From: Saccharopolyspora montiporae
GTDB lineage: Bacteria > Actinomycetota > Actinomycetes > Mycobacteriales > Pseudonocardiaceae
Direction of reading: 5' to 3'
Assembly: GCF_015209505.1 (NCBI RefSeq)
Contig: NZ_JADEYC010000009.1
Coordinates: forward strand, 62,001-126,000
DNA length: 64,000 bases
The notes beneath the pieces were generated by a model. It did no database searches, was not told the origin of the DNA, and saw only the letters and a list, made by a program, of their open reading frames with translations. Made by a program: the position numbers and the translations under genes. Numbering within the stretch: the stretch's first letter is position 1; each line of letters begins with the position of its first letter. Positions 8,016 through 16,966 of the stretch are shown piece after piece.

Positions 8016-8621
8016 CTAGGCGCTTTCCAGTCCGGACAGCTGCTCGATGACGTGCGCGACCAGCGGTGTCAGCGTGGCCATCCCGTCCCGCACCGCGGAG
8101 CGGGTGTTGGCCAGGTTGACCACCAGGGTGCTGCCGGACACGCCGACCAGTCCCCGGGACACCCCGGCGTCCACCGCGCCCGCGGCCAGCCCGGAGGCGC
8201 GCAGCGCTTCCGCGACCCCGGGAATCGGGCGATCCAGCACACCGGCGGTGGCGTCCGGGGTGACGTCGCGCGGCGAGACGCCGGTCCCGCCGACCGTGAT
8301 CACCACGTCCACCCCGCCGATCACGGCCGTGTTCAGCGCATTGCGGATCTCGACCGTCTCCCCGGCCACCGCGACCGTGCCGTCGACGATGAAACCGGCT
8401 TCCTCCAGCAATTCGGTCACCAACGGCCCGATGCCGTCGTCCTGCTCACCCTGGGCGACCCGGTCGTCGACGACGACCACCAGTGCCCGGCCCAACCGCT
8501 GCGCGCTGCGTTCCATGCCGGTAACGGTAGTGGCAAGCGAAGCCGGGGTCAGGTCGTGTAAGCCGGTGGGGTTTTCGCCCGGCTTGATCAACCGGGGCAT
8601 GGTCGGTGTGGTGTCGGACAT
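8016..8621 (-). CDS. moaB: MogA/MoaB family molybdenum cofactor biosynthesis protein
   Basis: This 201-residue protein contains the molybdopterin-adenylation fold. It shows ALVVVVDDRVAQGEQDDGIGPLV, then VITVGGTGVSPRDVTPDAT at about residues 113-131, the core MPT-binding motif. MogA/MoaB enzymes adenylate molybdopterin with ATP before metal insertion. The N-terminal 35 residues are an extension. The ATG at 8621 follows GGAGGAAACG; a longer frame upstream has no such site. It sits downstream of the HtrA-like protease gene in the same direction with 108 bases between, as moaB2 (Rv0984) follows pepD in mycobacteria. Confidence 0.88.
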   Translation of the reverse strand: MSDTTPTMPRLIKPGENPTGLHDLTPASLATTVTGMERSAQRLGRALVVVVDDRVAQGEQDDGIGPLVTELLEEAGFIVDGTVAVAGETVEIRNALNTAVIGGVDVVITVGGTGVSPRDVTPDATAGVLDRPIPGVAEALRASGLAAGAVDAGVSRGLVGVSGSTLVVNLANTRSAVRDGMATLTPLVAHVIEQLSGLESA

Positions 8622-8729
8622 CGTTTCCTCCAGCTCCCCCGGCGATCGCCGCGCGGGATGCGGTGTACCCGGCGGGGACGCCACGACCACCCGCGTGGCG
8701 GCCCGCCGCGTGGACTGCTGCTGCGGAAC

Positions 8730-10121
8730 TCACTCGCCCTTGAGCGTCACGTCGACCGTCCGCTCGGCATCCCCGGCACCGATGGTCAGCGTCACGCGCT
8801 CACCGGGAGCGTGCGAGCGGACCGCGGCCACCAGGGCATCGGCGTCCTGGATCGGTCGGTCGTCGATCTTGGTGATCAGGTCGCGTTCGCGGACACCGGC
8901 TTCCTCGGCGGCTCCACGGGGCATGACGTCGACCACGAACGCACCGGGCTGCGGGCCGTCGGTGATCCGGACGCCCAGCTCGGTCTGCCTGGCGTGCCCG
9001 GTCTCCATGAGCTCCTTGGCGGTGCGCCACGCCTGGTCGATCGGGATGGAGAACCCGAGCCCGACCGAACCGGCCTGGTCCTGCTGCGCGCCTCCCGGGC
9101 TGTAGATGGCCGAGTTGATGCCCACCACGCGGCCGTCCATGTCCACCAGCGGACCACCGGAGTTGCCCGGGTTGATCGCGGCGTCGGTCTGCAGCGCGTT
9201 GAGCACGCTGGCCTGCGCCCCGCTCTCCCCGCCCGCGCGCACCGGGCGGTCCTTGGCGCTGATGATCCCGCTGGTGACGGTGCCGGACAGGCCGAACGGG
9301 GAACCGATCGCCACCACCGGCGCACCCACCGGGAGGTCGTCGCTGCGGCCGAGCTCGACCGGGGTGAGGCCGTTGATGTCGGCCTTGACCACGGCGAGAT
9401 CGGAATTCGGGTCGGTGCCCACCAGCCGCACCGGCGCGGAGCGGTTGTCGTGGAACATCGCGCGCAGCTGCCCGCGAGCGCTCTCCTCGGCCACGTGGTT
9501 GTTGGTGAGGATGTAGCCGTCCTCGCTGATCACCATGCCGGAGCCCTCACCGGAGGCGCCCTGCAGCTGCACGACGCTGGGCAGCACCTTGTCCGCGACC
9601 TGCTGCACGGTGCCTTCCGGGGCGTTGCTGGTGCTGCGCGCCGGCCGCGTGTCGTCCAGCGAGCTCACGCCCGGGGCCTGATCACCTATCATCCGGTACC
9701 CGACGAACGAACCGATGCCGCCGCCGATCAACGCGGCCACCAGGGCGAGCACGGTCATCCCGGCGAACAGGCCACCGCGACCACGTCCCTGCTGCGGCAC
9801 CGGCTGCGCGCCGGTGTAACCGGGTTGCCAGGGCTGCTGCCCGGAGAACTGCTGCTGCCCCTGGTCGAACTGCCGGCGCTGGTCGAACTGCTGCGTCGGG
9901 TACGGCTGGTGCTGCCACGGCTGCGGACCGGGCTGCGCCGAACCGGAGGACTGCGCCGAACCCGGTTGCGCGCCCGGGTGTTCCGAGCCGGGCTGCGAAC
10001 CCGGCTGCTGCGAACCGGGGTGCGCGGCGGCACCGCCCTCCTGGTGCGGCGCCGGGCCGCCGGAGGGCGGCTGCTGCTCACCCGGCTGGTCGCCTGCGGA
10101 TCCTGAGGGGTGGTCGCTCAT
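8730..10121 (-). CDS. membrane-anchored HtrA/PepD serine protease with PDZ domain
   Basis: This 463-residue protein has a 115-residue cytoplasmic Gln/Pro/Gly-rich N-terminus and one membrane helix (about 117-142). An extracytoplasmic trypsin-like domain follows, with the triad His209 (TNNHV), Asp241 (SDLAVVK) and Ser321 (NPGNSGGP). A PDZ domain covers about residues 365-460 (AGVRERDLITKIDD). HtrA proteins degrade or refold damaged envelope proteins. In mycobacteria PepD is the adjacent target of MprAB and signals to SigE. Three CTGAG repeats at 11-bp pitch lie upstream. The galT gene separates it from mprB here, unlike in mycobacteria, so it probably has its own promoter. Confidence 0.92.
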   Translation of the reverse strand: MSDHPSGSAGDQPGEQQPPSGGPAPHQEGGAAAHPGSQQPGSQPGSEHPGAQPGSAQSSGSAQPGPQPWQHQPYPTQQFDQRRQFDQGQQQFSGQQPWQPGYTGAQPVPQQGRGRGGLFAGMTVLALVAALIGGGIGSFVGYRMIGDQAPGVSSLDDTRPARSTSNAPEGTVQQVADKVLPSVVQLQGASGEGSGMVISEDGYILTNNHVAEESARGQLRAMFHDNRSAPVRLVGTDPNSDLAVVKADINGLTPVELGRSDDLPVGAPVVAIGSPFGLSGTVTSGIISAKDRPVRAGGESGAQASVLNALQTDAAINPGNSGGPLVDMDGRVVGINSAIYSPGGAQQDQAGSVGLGFSIPIDQAWRTAKELMETGHARQTELGVRITDGPQPGAFVVDVMPRGAAEEAGVRERDLITKIDDRPIQDADALVAAVRSHAPGERVTLTIGAGDAERTVDVTLKGE

Positions 10122-10143
10122 ATTTCCAGGATGCGATACGGGG

Positions 10144-10170
10144 CTGAGAGTCGCCTGAGATCAGCCTGAG
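10144..10170 (-). promoter_or_regulatory. candidate MprA-box array upstream of the HtrA/PepD gene
   Basis: CTGAG occurs three times on the plus strand, at 10144-10148, 10155-10159 and 10166-10170. The spacing is exactly 11 bp, so all copies face one side of the helix. On the coding strand this reads CTCAG repeats just upstream of the ATG at 10121. The same repeat precedes mprA, which supports an OmpR-type binding site for MprA. Confidence 0.65.
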
Positions 10171-10263
10171 GTGTCATTGCCATTGCGCTCGCGGTTTCCG
10201 ACGACCGGACGGCCGCCCGACGACTGCGGACCGCCCAGCGGAGCGGACCGCGCGCCGGCGGCA

Positions 10264-11333
<1,070 letters not shown>

Positions 11334-11337
<4 letters not shown>

Positions 11338-12137
11338 GGCACCTCCTCCTGCCGCGCGCCGTCCTCGGCGGTCGCGGCCAGTTCGAGTTCCACGCGGTCC
11401 CCGAGCCACTGCCGGGCCCCTTCCGGGGGGCCGTCGTCGGTGATCAGCAGGTCCACCTCGTCGAAGTCGACGATGGTGGAAATGCCCACTGTGGACCACT
11501 TGGAGCTGTCGGCCAGCACGACCAGCCGTCCGGCCGCCTGCGCCAGCGCCCGGTTGGTCTCGCCCTCGTTCAGGTTGGGCGTGGTGCAGCCGGCGCGTTG
11601 GGCCATGCCGTGCACGCCGAGGAAGACCACATCCAGGTGCAGGGTGCGCAGCGCCTGGAGCGCAACCGGCCCGACCAGGGCGTCCGACGGGGTGCGCACC
11701 CCGCCGGTGAGCACGACGGTGCGGTCGGTCCGGGACCGCTGCTGCAGGGCGTCGGCGACGCGCACCGAGTTGGTGACCGCGGTGAGATCGGCCACGTCAT
11801 CCAGCTGCCGGGCCAGGGTGTGCGTCGTCGTGCCCGCGGACAGGCCGATCGCCGTGCCGGGCCGCACCTGCTCGGCGGCCACGCGGCAGATGGCCTCCTT
11901 CTCCCGGAGCTGGCGCGCGGATTTCGCGTCGAAACCGGGTTCGTCGGTGCTGCGGCCCAGCGCCGAGGTCGCCCCGCCGTAGACCTTGTCCACGTCCCCG
12001 CGCCGCGCGAGCACGTCGAGGTCGCGGCGGATGGTCATGTCCGACACGCCCAACCGGGCGACCAGATCGCTGACCTGCACCGCGCCGGTCCGGCGGATCT
12101 CGTCCAGGATCACTTCCTGGCGTTGCCGCGCGAGCAC
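11334..12137 (-). CDS. DeoR/GlpR family transcriptional regulator of sugar metabolism
   Basis: This 267-residue protein has the DeoR helix-turn-helix at the N-terminus (RQRQEVILDEIRRTGAVQVS, then RLGVSDMTIRRDLDVL at about residues 26-41). A DeoRC sensor domain of the ribose-isomerase-like fold follows, with IGLSAGTTT and VVLTGGV. Such regulators sense phosphorylated sugars and mostly repress. Overlap with galT predicts control of galactose use. The GTG at 12137 is preferred to the longer frame because GGAGGT precedes it and because the longer form would translate the tandem repeats at 12171-12238. This GlpR is unrelated to the divisome protein of the same name. Confidence 0.87.
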
Positions 12138-12170
12138 CGCACCTCCGTCCCGCGTCCGCCCGGTTCGCAG

Positions 12171-12238
12171 GACGCGGATCCATCCGGGACGCAGATCCGT
12201 CCCAGGCACAGATCCATCCAGGGCACCGATCCGTCCAG
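12171..12238. repeat. four 17-bp tandem repeats upstream of the deoR-galT operon
   Basis: Four head-to-tail units of exactly 17 bp start at 12171, 12188, 12205 and 12222. They share the core GATCC(A/G)TCC; the second reads gacgcagatccgtccca. Units differ at two to five positions, so this is an old or selected array. It lies 34-101 bp upstream of the GTG of the DeoR gene, inside its leader or promoter. Confidence 0.85.
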
Positions 12239-12259
12239 AACGCGGACGACACATCAACC

Positions 12260-12348
12260 CAACAGAAAACAACAGTACCCGAACAGCTCACCGGCGCGCG
12301 ACGCGCGTCTGCCCGGTCATCACCCGGACGTGCTGTTCATTGCTGTTC
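12260..12348. promoter_or_regulatory. phased CTGTT repeats around the deoR promoter region
   Basis: CAACAG/GAACAG occurs at 12260-12265, 12270-12275 and 12281-12286 (CTGTT on the minus strand), spaced 10 and 11 bp. TGCTGTTC occurs twice on the plus strand at 12331-12338 and 12341-12348, spaced 10 bp. The second group overlaps the end of mprB. DeoR-family proteins often bind phased direct repeats, so this is a candidate operator for the deoR-galT unit. The A-rich segment at 12261-12275 could be its promoter. Confidence 0.45.
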
Positions 12349-13827
12349 GGTTTCCGCGTCTTCGTCCTGCTCCGATGGCCCCGCGGTGCCGTCCTGCTCG
12401 TCCTCCGCCGCAGCGCCCGGCTGCTGACCGGGCAGCGACATGTGCAGCAACGCGCCGCCCTCCGGCGCCGGGCCGGCCCACACGGTGCCGCCGTGCCGCT
12501 CGGCCACCTGCTTGACGATGGACAGCCCCAGCCCCGAACCGGGCAGCGTGCGCGCGTCCGAGGAGCGGTAGAAGCGCTCGAACACGTACGGCAGATCCGC
12601 CTGCGAGATCCCCGGGCCCGCATCGGCCACTTCGAGCACCGCGAAGCCGTCCTGGTCCGGGTGCAGGTCGACCCGCACCGTGGCGGAATCCGGACTCCAC
12701 TTGGCCGCGTTGTCCAGCAGGTTCAGCACCGCGCGCTCCAGCGCCGTGGCATCGCCGAGCATCTCCCACGACCGCACCCGCACGTCGAAGGTGATCCGCG
12801 GCGACCGCCGCTGCGCGCGGCTCAGCGCCCGCTCGACGACGTCCACCAGCTCCAGCGGCTCGTGCACGGCCTGCGGGGTGTCCTCCCTGGCCAGTTCCAC
12901 CAGGTCCCCGACCAACGCGGACAACTCGTTCACCTGGCCCTGCACGTCGGCGAACATCTCGGCGCGGTCCTCATCGGACAGCGTCGGCGCGTCCGGCCGG
13001 GCGGAGGCCATCAACAGCTCCAAGTTGGTGCGCAACGAGGTCAGCGGGGTGCGCAGTTCGTGCCCGGCATCGGCGACCAACCGGCGCTGGCGCTCCTGGG
13101 ACTCGGCCAGCGCACTGAGCATGCCGTTGAAACTGGTGGTCAGCCGGGCCAGTTCGTCGTCGCCGCTGACCGGGATGGGCCGCAGGTCACCGGTTCTGGC
13201 CACCCGCTCGGTGGCCGCGGTGAGCCGCTGCACCGGACGCAGCCCGGCCCGCGCGACCGCGGTGCCCGCCGCCGCGGCCAGCAGGATGCCCGCCCCGCCC
13301 ATCACGACCAGCACCACGCTCAGTTGCGCCAGGGTCTGCTGGGTCGGGCGCAGCGAGGTGGACATCACCAGCGCGGCGTCCTCACCGGTGGGCACCGCCA
13401 CGACGCGGCTGTTCGTCCGCTGGTCGGTGCGCAGCGACCGCGGGACCTCGCCCTTGGCCACGGACAGCTCCAGGTAGCTGGACGGCGGCCGGTCGATAGG
13501 GCCGATCTCACTGCCGTCGGCGGAGACCACGCTGATCTTGAAGTTGGCCGCCGCGTAGAACGCGACCGGCACCTGCTGCAGGTCGGGCGTCTGCACCAGC
13601 GGACCTTGCGCGGCGTCCACCGCCCGATCCGTGAGGTCGTCGTCGACCTGCTGATACAGGCTGTCGTTGACGGTCAGGAAGGCCGCCACGGATACCAGTG
13701 CCACGGCACCGGCGACGCAGATCGCGGCCAGCCAGGTCACGCGGTTGCGCAGCGGGACGCGTTGGAACCGGCTCTCCTTCGGGCGGTCGGCCGGCGCGTC
13801 CGGCGGGGGTGGTGCGGGAAGGTTCAC
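12337..13827 (-). CDS. mprB: MprB-like sensor histidine kinase
   Basis: This 496-residue membrane kinase has TM1 at about 31-53, an extracytoplasmic sensor of about 115 residues, and TM2 near 169-192. A HAMP segment follows, then the H-box [15 protein letters not shown] with phospho-acceptor His256, and an HATPase domain with [17 protein letters not shown] and [13 protein letters not shown] Glu/Asp-rich tail follows the kinase core. The gene overlaps mprA by four bases (ATGA), a tightly coupled pair. In mycobacteria MprAB answers envelope stress such as detergent and controls sigE, sigB and pepD. Here the pepD orthologue is only two genes away. Confidence 0.9.
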   Translation of the reverse strand: MNLPAPPPPDAPADRPKESRFQRVPLRNRVTWLAAICVAGAVALVSVAAFLTVNDSLYQQVDDDLTDRAVDAAQGPLVQTPDLQQVPVAFYAAANFKISVVSADGSEIGPIDRPPSSYLELSVAKGEVPRSLRTDQRTNSRVVAVPTGEDAALVMSTSLRPTQQTLAQLSVVLVVMGGAGILLAAAAGTAVARAGLRPVQRLTAATERVARTGDLRPIPVSGDDELARLTTSFNGMLSALAESQERQRRLVADAGHELRTPLTSLRTNLELLMASARPDAPTLSDEDRAEMFADVQGQVNELSALVGDLVELAREDTPQAVHEPLELVDVVERALSRAQRRSPRITFDVRVRSWEMLGDATALERAVLNLLDNAAKWSPDSATVRVDLHPDQDGFAVLEVADAGPGISQADLPYVFERFYRSSDARTLPGSGLGLSIVKQVAERHGGTVWAGPAPEGGALLHMSLPGQQPGAAAEDEQDGTAGPSEQDEDAETEQQ

Positions 13828-14519
13828 GGCGGGGTCTCGCGCAGCACGTATCCGACTCCCCGGACGGTGTGGATCAGCCGGGGTTCACCTTCGGCCTCGG
13901 TCTTGCGCCGCAGGTAGCCGACGTAGACCTCCAGCGCGTTCCCCGAGGTCGGGAAATCGTAGCCCCACACGTCCTCCAGCAACCGGCTGCGGGTCAGCAC
14001 CTGCTTGGGGTGCGCCATCAGCAGTTCCAACAGCGAGAACTCGGTGCGGGTGAGGCTGATCGGGCGCTCGCCGCGGCGGACCTCGCGGGTACCGGGGTCC
14101 AGCTCCAGATCGGCGAAGCGCAGCGCGGCCGGTTCGGCTTCCGCACCGGGCTCCGGCTGGCCGGTGCGTCGCAGCAGGGCGCGCAACCGGGCCAGCAGCT
14201 CTTCCAGCGCGAAGGGTTTGGGCAGGTAGTCGTCCGCCCCGGCGTCCAGCCCGGCGACCCGGTCGGACACGGCGTCCCGCGCGGTCAGCACCAGAATGGG
14301 CAGGTCGTCGCCGGTGCCGCGCAACCTGCGTGCGACTTCCAGCCCGTCCAGCCGCGGCATCATCACGTCGAGGACCATCGCGTCGGGCCGGTTGTCCGAG
14401 AGCCAGTCCAGGGCTTGCTGACCGTCCGCGGCGAGCTCGACCTGGTACCCGTTGAACTGCAAGGATCTCCGCAGCGACTCCCGCACGGCACGATCGTCGT
14501 CGACGACGAGGATGCGCAT
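13824..14519 (-). CDS. mprA: MprA-like OmpR-family response regulator
   Basis: This 231-residue regulator has a receiver domain with acidic cluster VVDDDR, phospho-acceptor Asp51 in VLDVMMP, the T/K switch in LTARDAV and KPF. A winged-helix DNA-binding domain follows from about residue 130 ([28 protein letters not shown]-like [22 protein letters not shown]). The ATG is at 14519. Two CTGAG repeats at 11-bp pitch lie 23-38 bp upstream and match those before the HtrA gene. Autoregulation of mprAB is known in mycobacteria and is likely here. Confidence 0.92.
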   Translation of the reverse strand: MRILVVDDDRAVRESLRRSLQFNGYQVELAADGQQALDWLSDNRPDAMVLDVMMPRLDGLEVARRLRGTGDDLPILVLTARDAVSDRVAGLDAGADDYLPKPFALEELLARLRALLRRTGQPEPGAEAEPAALRFADLELDPGTREVRRGERPISLTRTEFSLLELLMAHPKQVLTRSRLLEDVWGYDFPTSGNALEVYVGYLRRKTEAEGEPRLIHTVRGVGYVLRETPP

Positions 14520-14541
14520 GCCGACAGTCTTACTCTTCGTC

Positions 14542-14557
14542 CTGAGAGGCGGCTGAG
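14542..14557 (-). promoter_or_regulatory. candidate MprA box upstream of mprA
   Basis: CTGAG at 14542-14546 and 14553-14557, an 11-bp direct repeat; on the coding strand it reads TCTCAG-CCGCC-TCTCAG. It has the same unit and spacing as the array upstream of the HtrA/PepD gene. Confidence 0.6.
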
Positions 14558-14576
14558 AACCGGGTTCGCGCCGGCG

Positions 14577-14610
14577 CGCGGCGGCCCGCCCGCGGGGGCG
14601 GGCCGCCGCG
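14577..14610 (-). terminator. GC-only hairpin after rpmE2
   Basis: A perfect 15-bp stem (14577-14591 with 14596-14610) has a four-base loop, four bases past the rpmE2 stop. No T-tract follows, as is common for actinobacterial terminators. It would separate rpmE2 from mprA. Confidence 0.75.
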
Positions 14611-14613
14611 GGC

Positions 14614-14865
14614 TCAGCGGGTGCGGCCCCCGTAGCGGCGGCGGAACTTCTCCACCCGGCCCTGCGTGTCGAGCACCCGCTGGTTGCCGGTCCAGAACGG
14701 GTGCGAGTAGGCGGTCACGTCGATGGTGATGAGCGGGTAGGAGTTGCCGTCCTCCCACTCCACGTAGGTCTCCGAGGTCGCGGTGGACCGGGTCAGGAAC
14801 CGGTCGCCGGTGCCCCGATCTTGATACACGACCGGGTGGTACTCGGGATGGATGTCCGGTTTCAC
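14614..14865 (-). CDS. rpmE2: 50S ribosomal protein L31 type B (zinc-independent)
   Basis: This 83-residue protein begins [16 protein letters not shown] and contains SSVQVVV-like strands ending [23 protein letters not shown], typical of L31 type B (YkgM). It lacks the CxxC zinc ligands of type A L31. Such paralogues replace zinc-binding L31 when zinc is scarce and release zinc from ribosomes. The GTG at 14865 is chosen because proteins of this family start M-K-P and AGGGAG lies five bases before it. The frame stays open to an ATG at 14953, but that start would sit inside the Zur-type palindrome. It is regulated, by inference, by Zur. Confidence 0.93.
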   Translation of the reverse strand: MKPDIHPEYHPVVYQDRGTGDRFLTRSTATSETYVEWEDGNSYPLITIDVTAYSHPFWTGNQRVLDTQGRVEKFRRRYGGRTR

Positions 14866-14936
14866 CTTCACTCCCTGGTTGCGCTGGGGACGGTTGCTCC
14901 CCGTCCAGCTACCCGGCGAACGGGGCACGTATTTAA

Positions 14937-14951
14937 CGAAAACGGTTTTCA
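14937..14951 (-). promoter_or_regulatory. Zur-type operator of rpmE2
   Basis: The palindrome GAAAAC-G-GTTTTC (14938-14950), flanked as cgaaaacggttttca, matches the actinobacterial Zur box form TGAAAA-N-TTTTCA. It lies 72 bp upstream of the GTG. Read on the coding strand it is followed by TTAAATAC, a possible -10. Repression by zinc-loaded Zur is inferred. Confidence 0.8.
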
Positions 14952-15012
14952 TTGCACGATAGCACCGGCGGCGTCCCGACCCCCTCCCGGGCGGGAACCG
15001 CCGCACGGCACG

Positions 15013-15702
15013 ATGGTCCGAATGACCACCGTCGAGAACGCGGGGCAGCCCGCTCAGCCATCGCCCATCGCAGACCTGTACGAGACGATCGAGCGCAGGC
15101 GCGACGTGCGCGCGGAGTTCGACGGCCGACCGATCCCGGACGACGTGCTGCGCAGGGTGCTCACCGCCGCGCACAGCGCACCCAGCGTCGGGCTGAGCCA
15201 GCCCTGGGACTTCGTGCTGGTGCGCGACGAGGCGACCCGCCGCGGCTTCCGCGAGCACGTGCTCGCCGAGCGCAGCGTGTTCGCCGCCTCACTGGACGGT
15301 GAACGGGCGGAGACGTTCAGCCGGATCAAGGTCGAGGGCATCGTCGAATCCAGCCTGGGGCTCGCCGTCACCTACGACCCGGACCGGGGATCACCGCAGG
15401 TGCTGGGCAGGCACGCCATCGCCGACGCCGGGCTGTACTCGGTGTGCCTGGCCATCCAGAACCTGTGGCTGTCCGCGACCGCAGAGGGGCTCGGTGTGGG
15501 CTGGGTCAGCTTCTACCGGGAGGAGTTCCTGCGCAGGCTGCTGCACATCCCGTCCGGCGTGCGGCCGGTCGCCTGGCTGTGCCTCGGCACGGTGCGCGCG
15601 CTGGCCGACACGCCCGATCTGGAACGGCACGGCTGGCGCAGCCGGATGCCGCTGGAGGACGTCGTGCACCACGAACGCTACGGCGGCAGCTCGCCGCGAT
15701 GA
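15013..15702 (+). CDS. bluB: 5,6-dimethylbenzimidazole synthase (BluB)
   Basis: This nitroreductase-fold protein of about 229 residues has the BluB pattern [16 protein letters not shown] near the N-terminus, [17 protein letters not shown], and [18 protein letters not shown] with LCLGTV near the C-terminus. BluB splits FMNH2 with oxygen to make 5,6-dimethylbenzimidazole, the lower ligand of vitamin B12. The ATG at 15013 is given; an in-frame ATG at 15022 is equally possible, since neither has a strong ribosome binding site. It stands alone, divergent from rpmE2. A cobalamin riboswitch occurs elsewhere in the window, so B12 metabolism is active in this organism. Confidence 0.88.
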   Translation: MVRMTTVENAGQPAQPSPIADLYETIERRRDVRAEFDGRPIPDDVLRRVLTAAHSAPSVGLSQPWDFVLVRDEATRRGFREHVLAERSVFAASLDGERAETFSRIKVEGIVESSLGLAVTYDPDRGSPQVLGRHAIADAGLYSVCLAIQNLWLSATAEGLGVGWVSFYREEFLRRLLHIPSGVRPVAWLCLGTVRALADTPDLERHGWRSRMPLEDVVHHERYGGSSPR

Positions 15703-15779
15703 CCCGGCCACCGCACCGGAAGCACGGCGGACGGGGCGAATCCGACTCGGGAGCCGACGCTTTCGAGTACACTGTGGAC

Positions 15780-15816
<37 letters not shown>

Positions 15817-15841
15817 GAGCACCGTCCGCGCCGAGAAGCGA

Positions 15842-16960
15842 GTGCTCCTGGTGGTACGCACCCGCGCCGCGCTCGACCGGTTGCTGGACGTGCTACCGGT
15901 GCTGGCCGATGACCTGCGGATCGAGACCTGGTTCACCGTGGTGCCGGGGTCGGAGTTCGCCGGCGGGCTGGTCGAAGAGCTCCACCGGATCGGCGCGCTG
16001 GTCGTGGACTGGGTGTCGGTCGAGCCCCGCGAGTTCACCTTCGCGGTGGCGGCGAGCGAGAAGGGCCCGCTGACGGAGCTGGGCATCCCGCTGCTCGTGC
16101 TGCCGCACGGTGCGGGCCCGCACAAGCACGCGGCGACCGGATCCGGTGTGAGCGGCGAGATCGCCGGGCTCGCCCGCGATGAGCTGGTCGCCGATGGTGC
16201 GCTGGTCCCGGACGTGGTCGGGCTCGGCCATCCCGACCACCTCGACCTGCTGCGCGCCCGATGCCCGGAAGCCGTCGCCCGTGCCGAGGTCATCGGGGAT
16301 CCCTGCCTGGACCGGTTGCAGGCGAGCCTGCCGGGGCGCTCGGCATACCGCCACGCGCTGGGCGTCGCGAACGAGCGCCTGGTCCTGGTCGCCTCCACTT
16401 GGGGGCCGGAGTCGCTGTTCGGACGGCACGGAAAGCTGCCCGCCGACCTCGTCGCGGCGTTGCCGGACGACCACCGGGTCGCCGCGGCACTGCACCCCAA
16501 CGTGTGGACGCGGCACGGGCACCTGAACCTGGGCCATTGGACCCGGTCCGCGCGCACCGGCGGGCTCCTGCTGGCCGAACCGCTCGGCGGCTGGCAGGCG
16601 GCGCTGGTGGCCGCGGATGTCGTGGTGTCCGACCACGGTTCACTGGCGATGTATGCCGCTGCACTGGGAAAACCGTTGCTGTTGGCGGCTTTCGGTCGAT
16701 CCGAGGTGGTGGCCGGTTCGCGGATGGCCGAGCTGGGCGCCCGGGCCGACCACCTGCTGCCCGGCGAGCCGCTGCGCGAGCGCATCGCCGCCGCGACCTC
16801 GGTCCCCGAGCACGCGAAGCTGATCGAGAACACCTTCGCGCCAAGCGGTTTCGCTCGGTTGCGTCGTGTCCTGCACCGGGAGTTGGGCCTCCCGGAACCG
16901 TCGTGGCCCGCCGCGCCACCGCCGGTGTCCGCGCGCCCGTGGGTCGACGGGTTCCGCTGA
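15842..16960 (+). CDS. hypothetical protein with a CDP-glycerol glycerophosphotransferase/GT-B-like fold
   Basis: This 372-residue protein starts VLLVVRTRAALDRLLDVLP. Its C-terminal half carries VVVSDHGSLAMYAAALGKPL (about residues 260-279) followed by LLLAAFG, a D-x-GS-x5-ALGKP-type donor-binding motif seen in CDP-glycerol glycerophosphotransferases and GT-B enzymes. An earlier segment, LLVLPHGAGPHKHA, resembles their N-terminal domain. A soluble transferase acting on a wall or lipid-linked sugar is plausible, but the substrate is unknown. The GTG at 15842 has only GAGAAG before it, and stronger GGAGGA sits 22 bases upstream at the end of the heptamer array. It is convergent with the STAND gene. 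Confidence 0.65.
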   Translation: MLLVVRTRAALDRLLDVLPVLADDLRIETWFTVVPGSEFAGGLVEELHRIGALVVDWVSVEPREFTFAVAASEKGPLTELGIPLLVLPHGAGPHKHAATGSGVSGEIAGLARDELVADGALVPDVVGLGHPDHLDLLRARCPEAVARAEVIGDPCLDRLQASLPGRSAYRHALGVANERLVLVASTWGPESLFGRHGKLPADLVAALPDDHRVAAALHPNVWTRHGHLNLGHWTRSARTGGLLLAEPLGGWQAALVAADVVVSDHGSLAMYAAALGKPLLLAAFGRSEVVAGSRMAELGARADHLLPGEPLRERIAAATSVPEHAKLIENTFAPSGFARLRRVLHRELGLPEPSWPAAPPPVSARPWVDGFR

Positions 16961-16966
16961 GCCGGG

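Noticed and set aside
12138..12272. N-terminal extension of the DeoR protein through the 17-bp repeats
   Set aside because: The added residues are repeat-encoded (LDGSVPGTDLRPGWIRV) and unlike any DeoR protein; GGAGGT sits at the shorter GTG start.
14866..14953. Longer start of rpmE2 at ATG 14953
   Set aside because: The start would lie inside the Zur-type palindrome and add 29 residues foreign to L31. The M-K-P start with AGGGAG fits the family.
16179..16526. Short plus-strand frame rich in Cys, Trp and Arg inside the transferase-like gene
   Set aside because: Out-of-frame shadow within 15842-16960.
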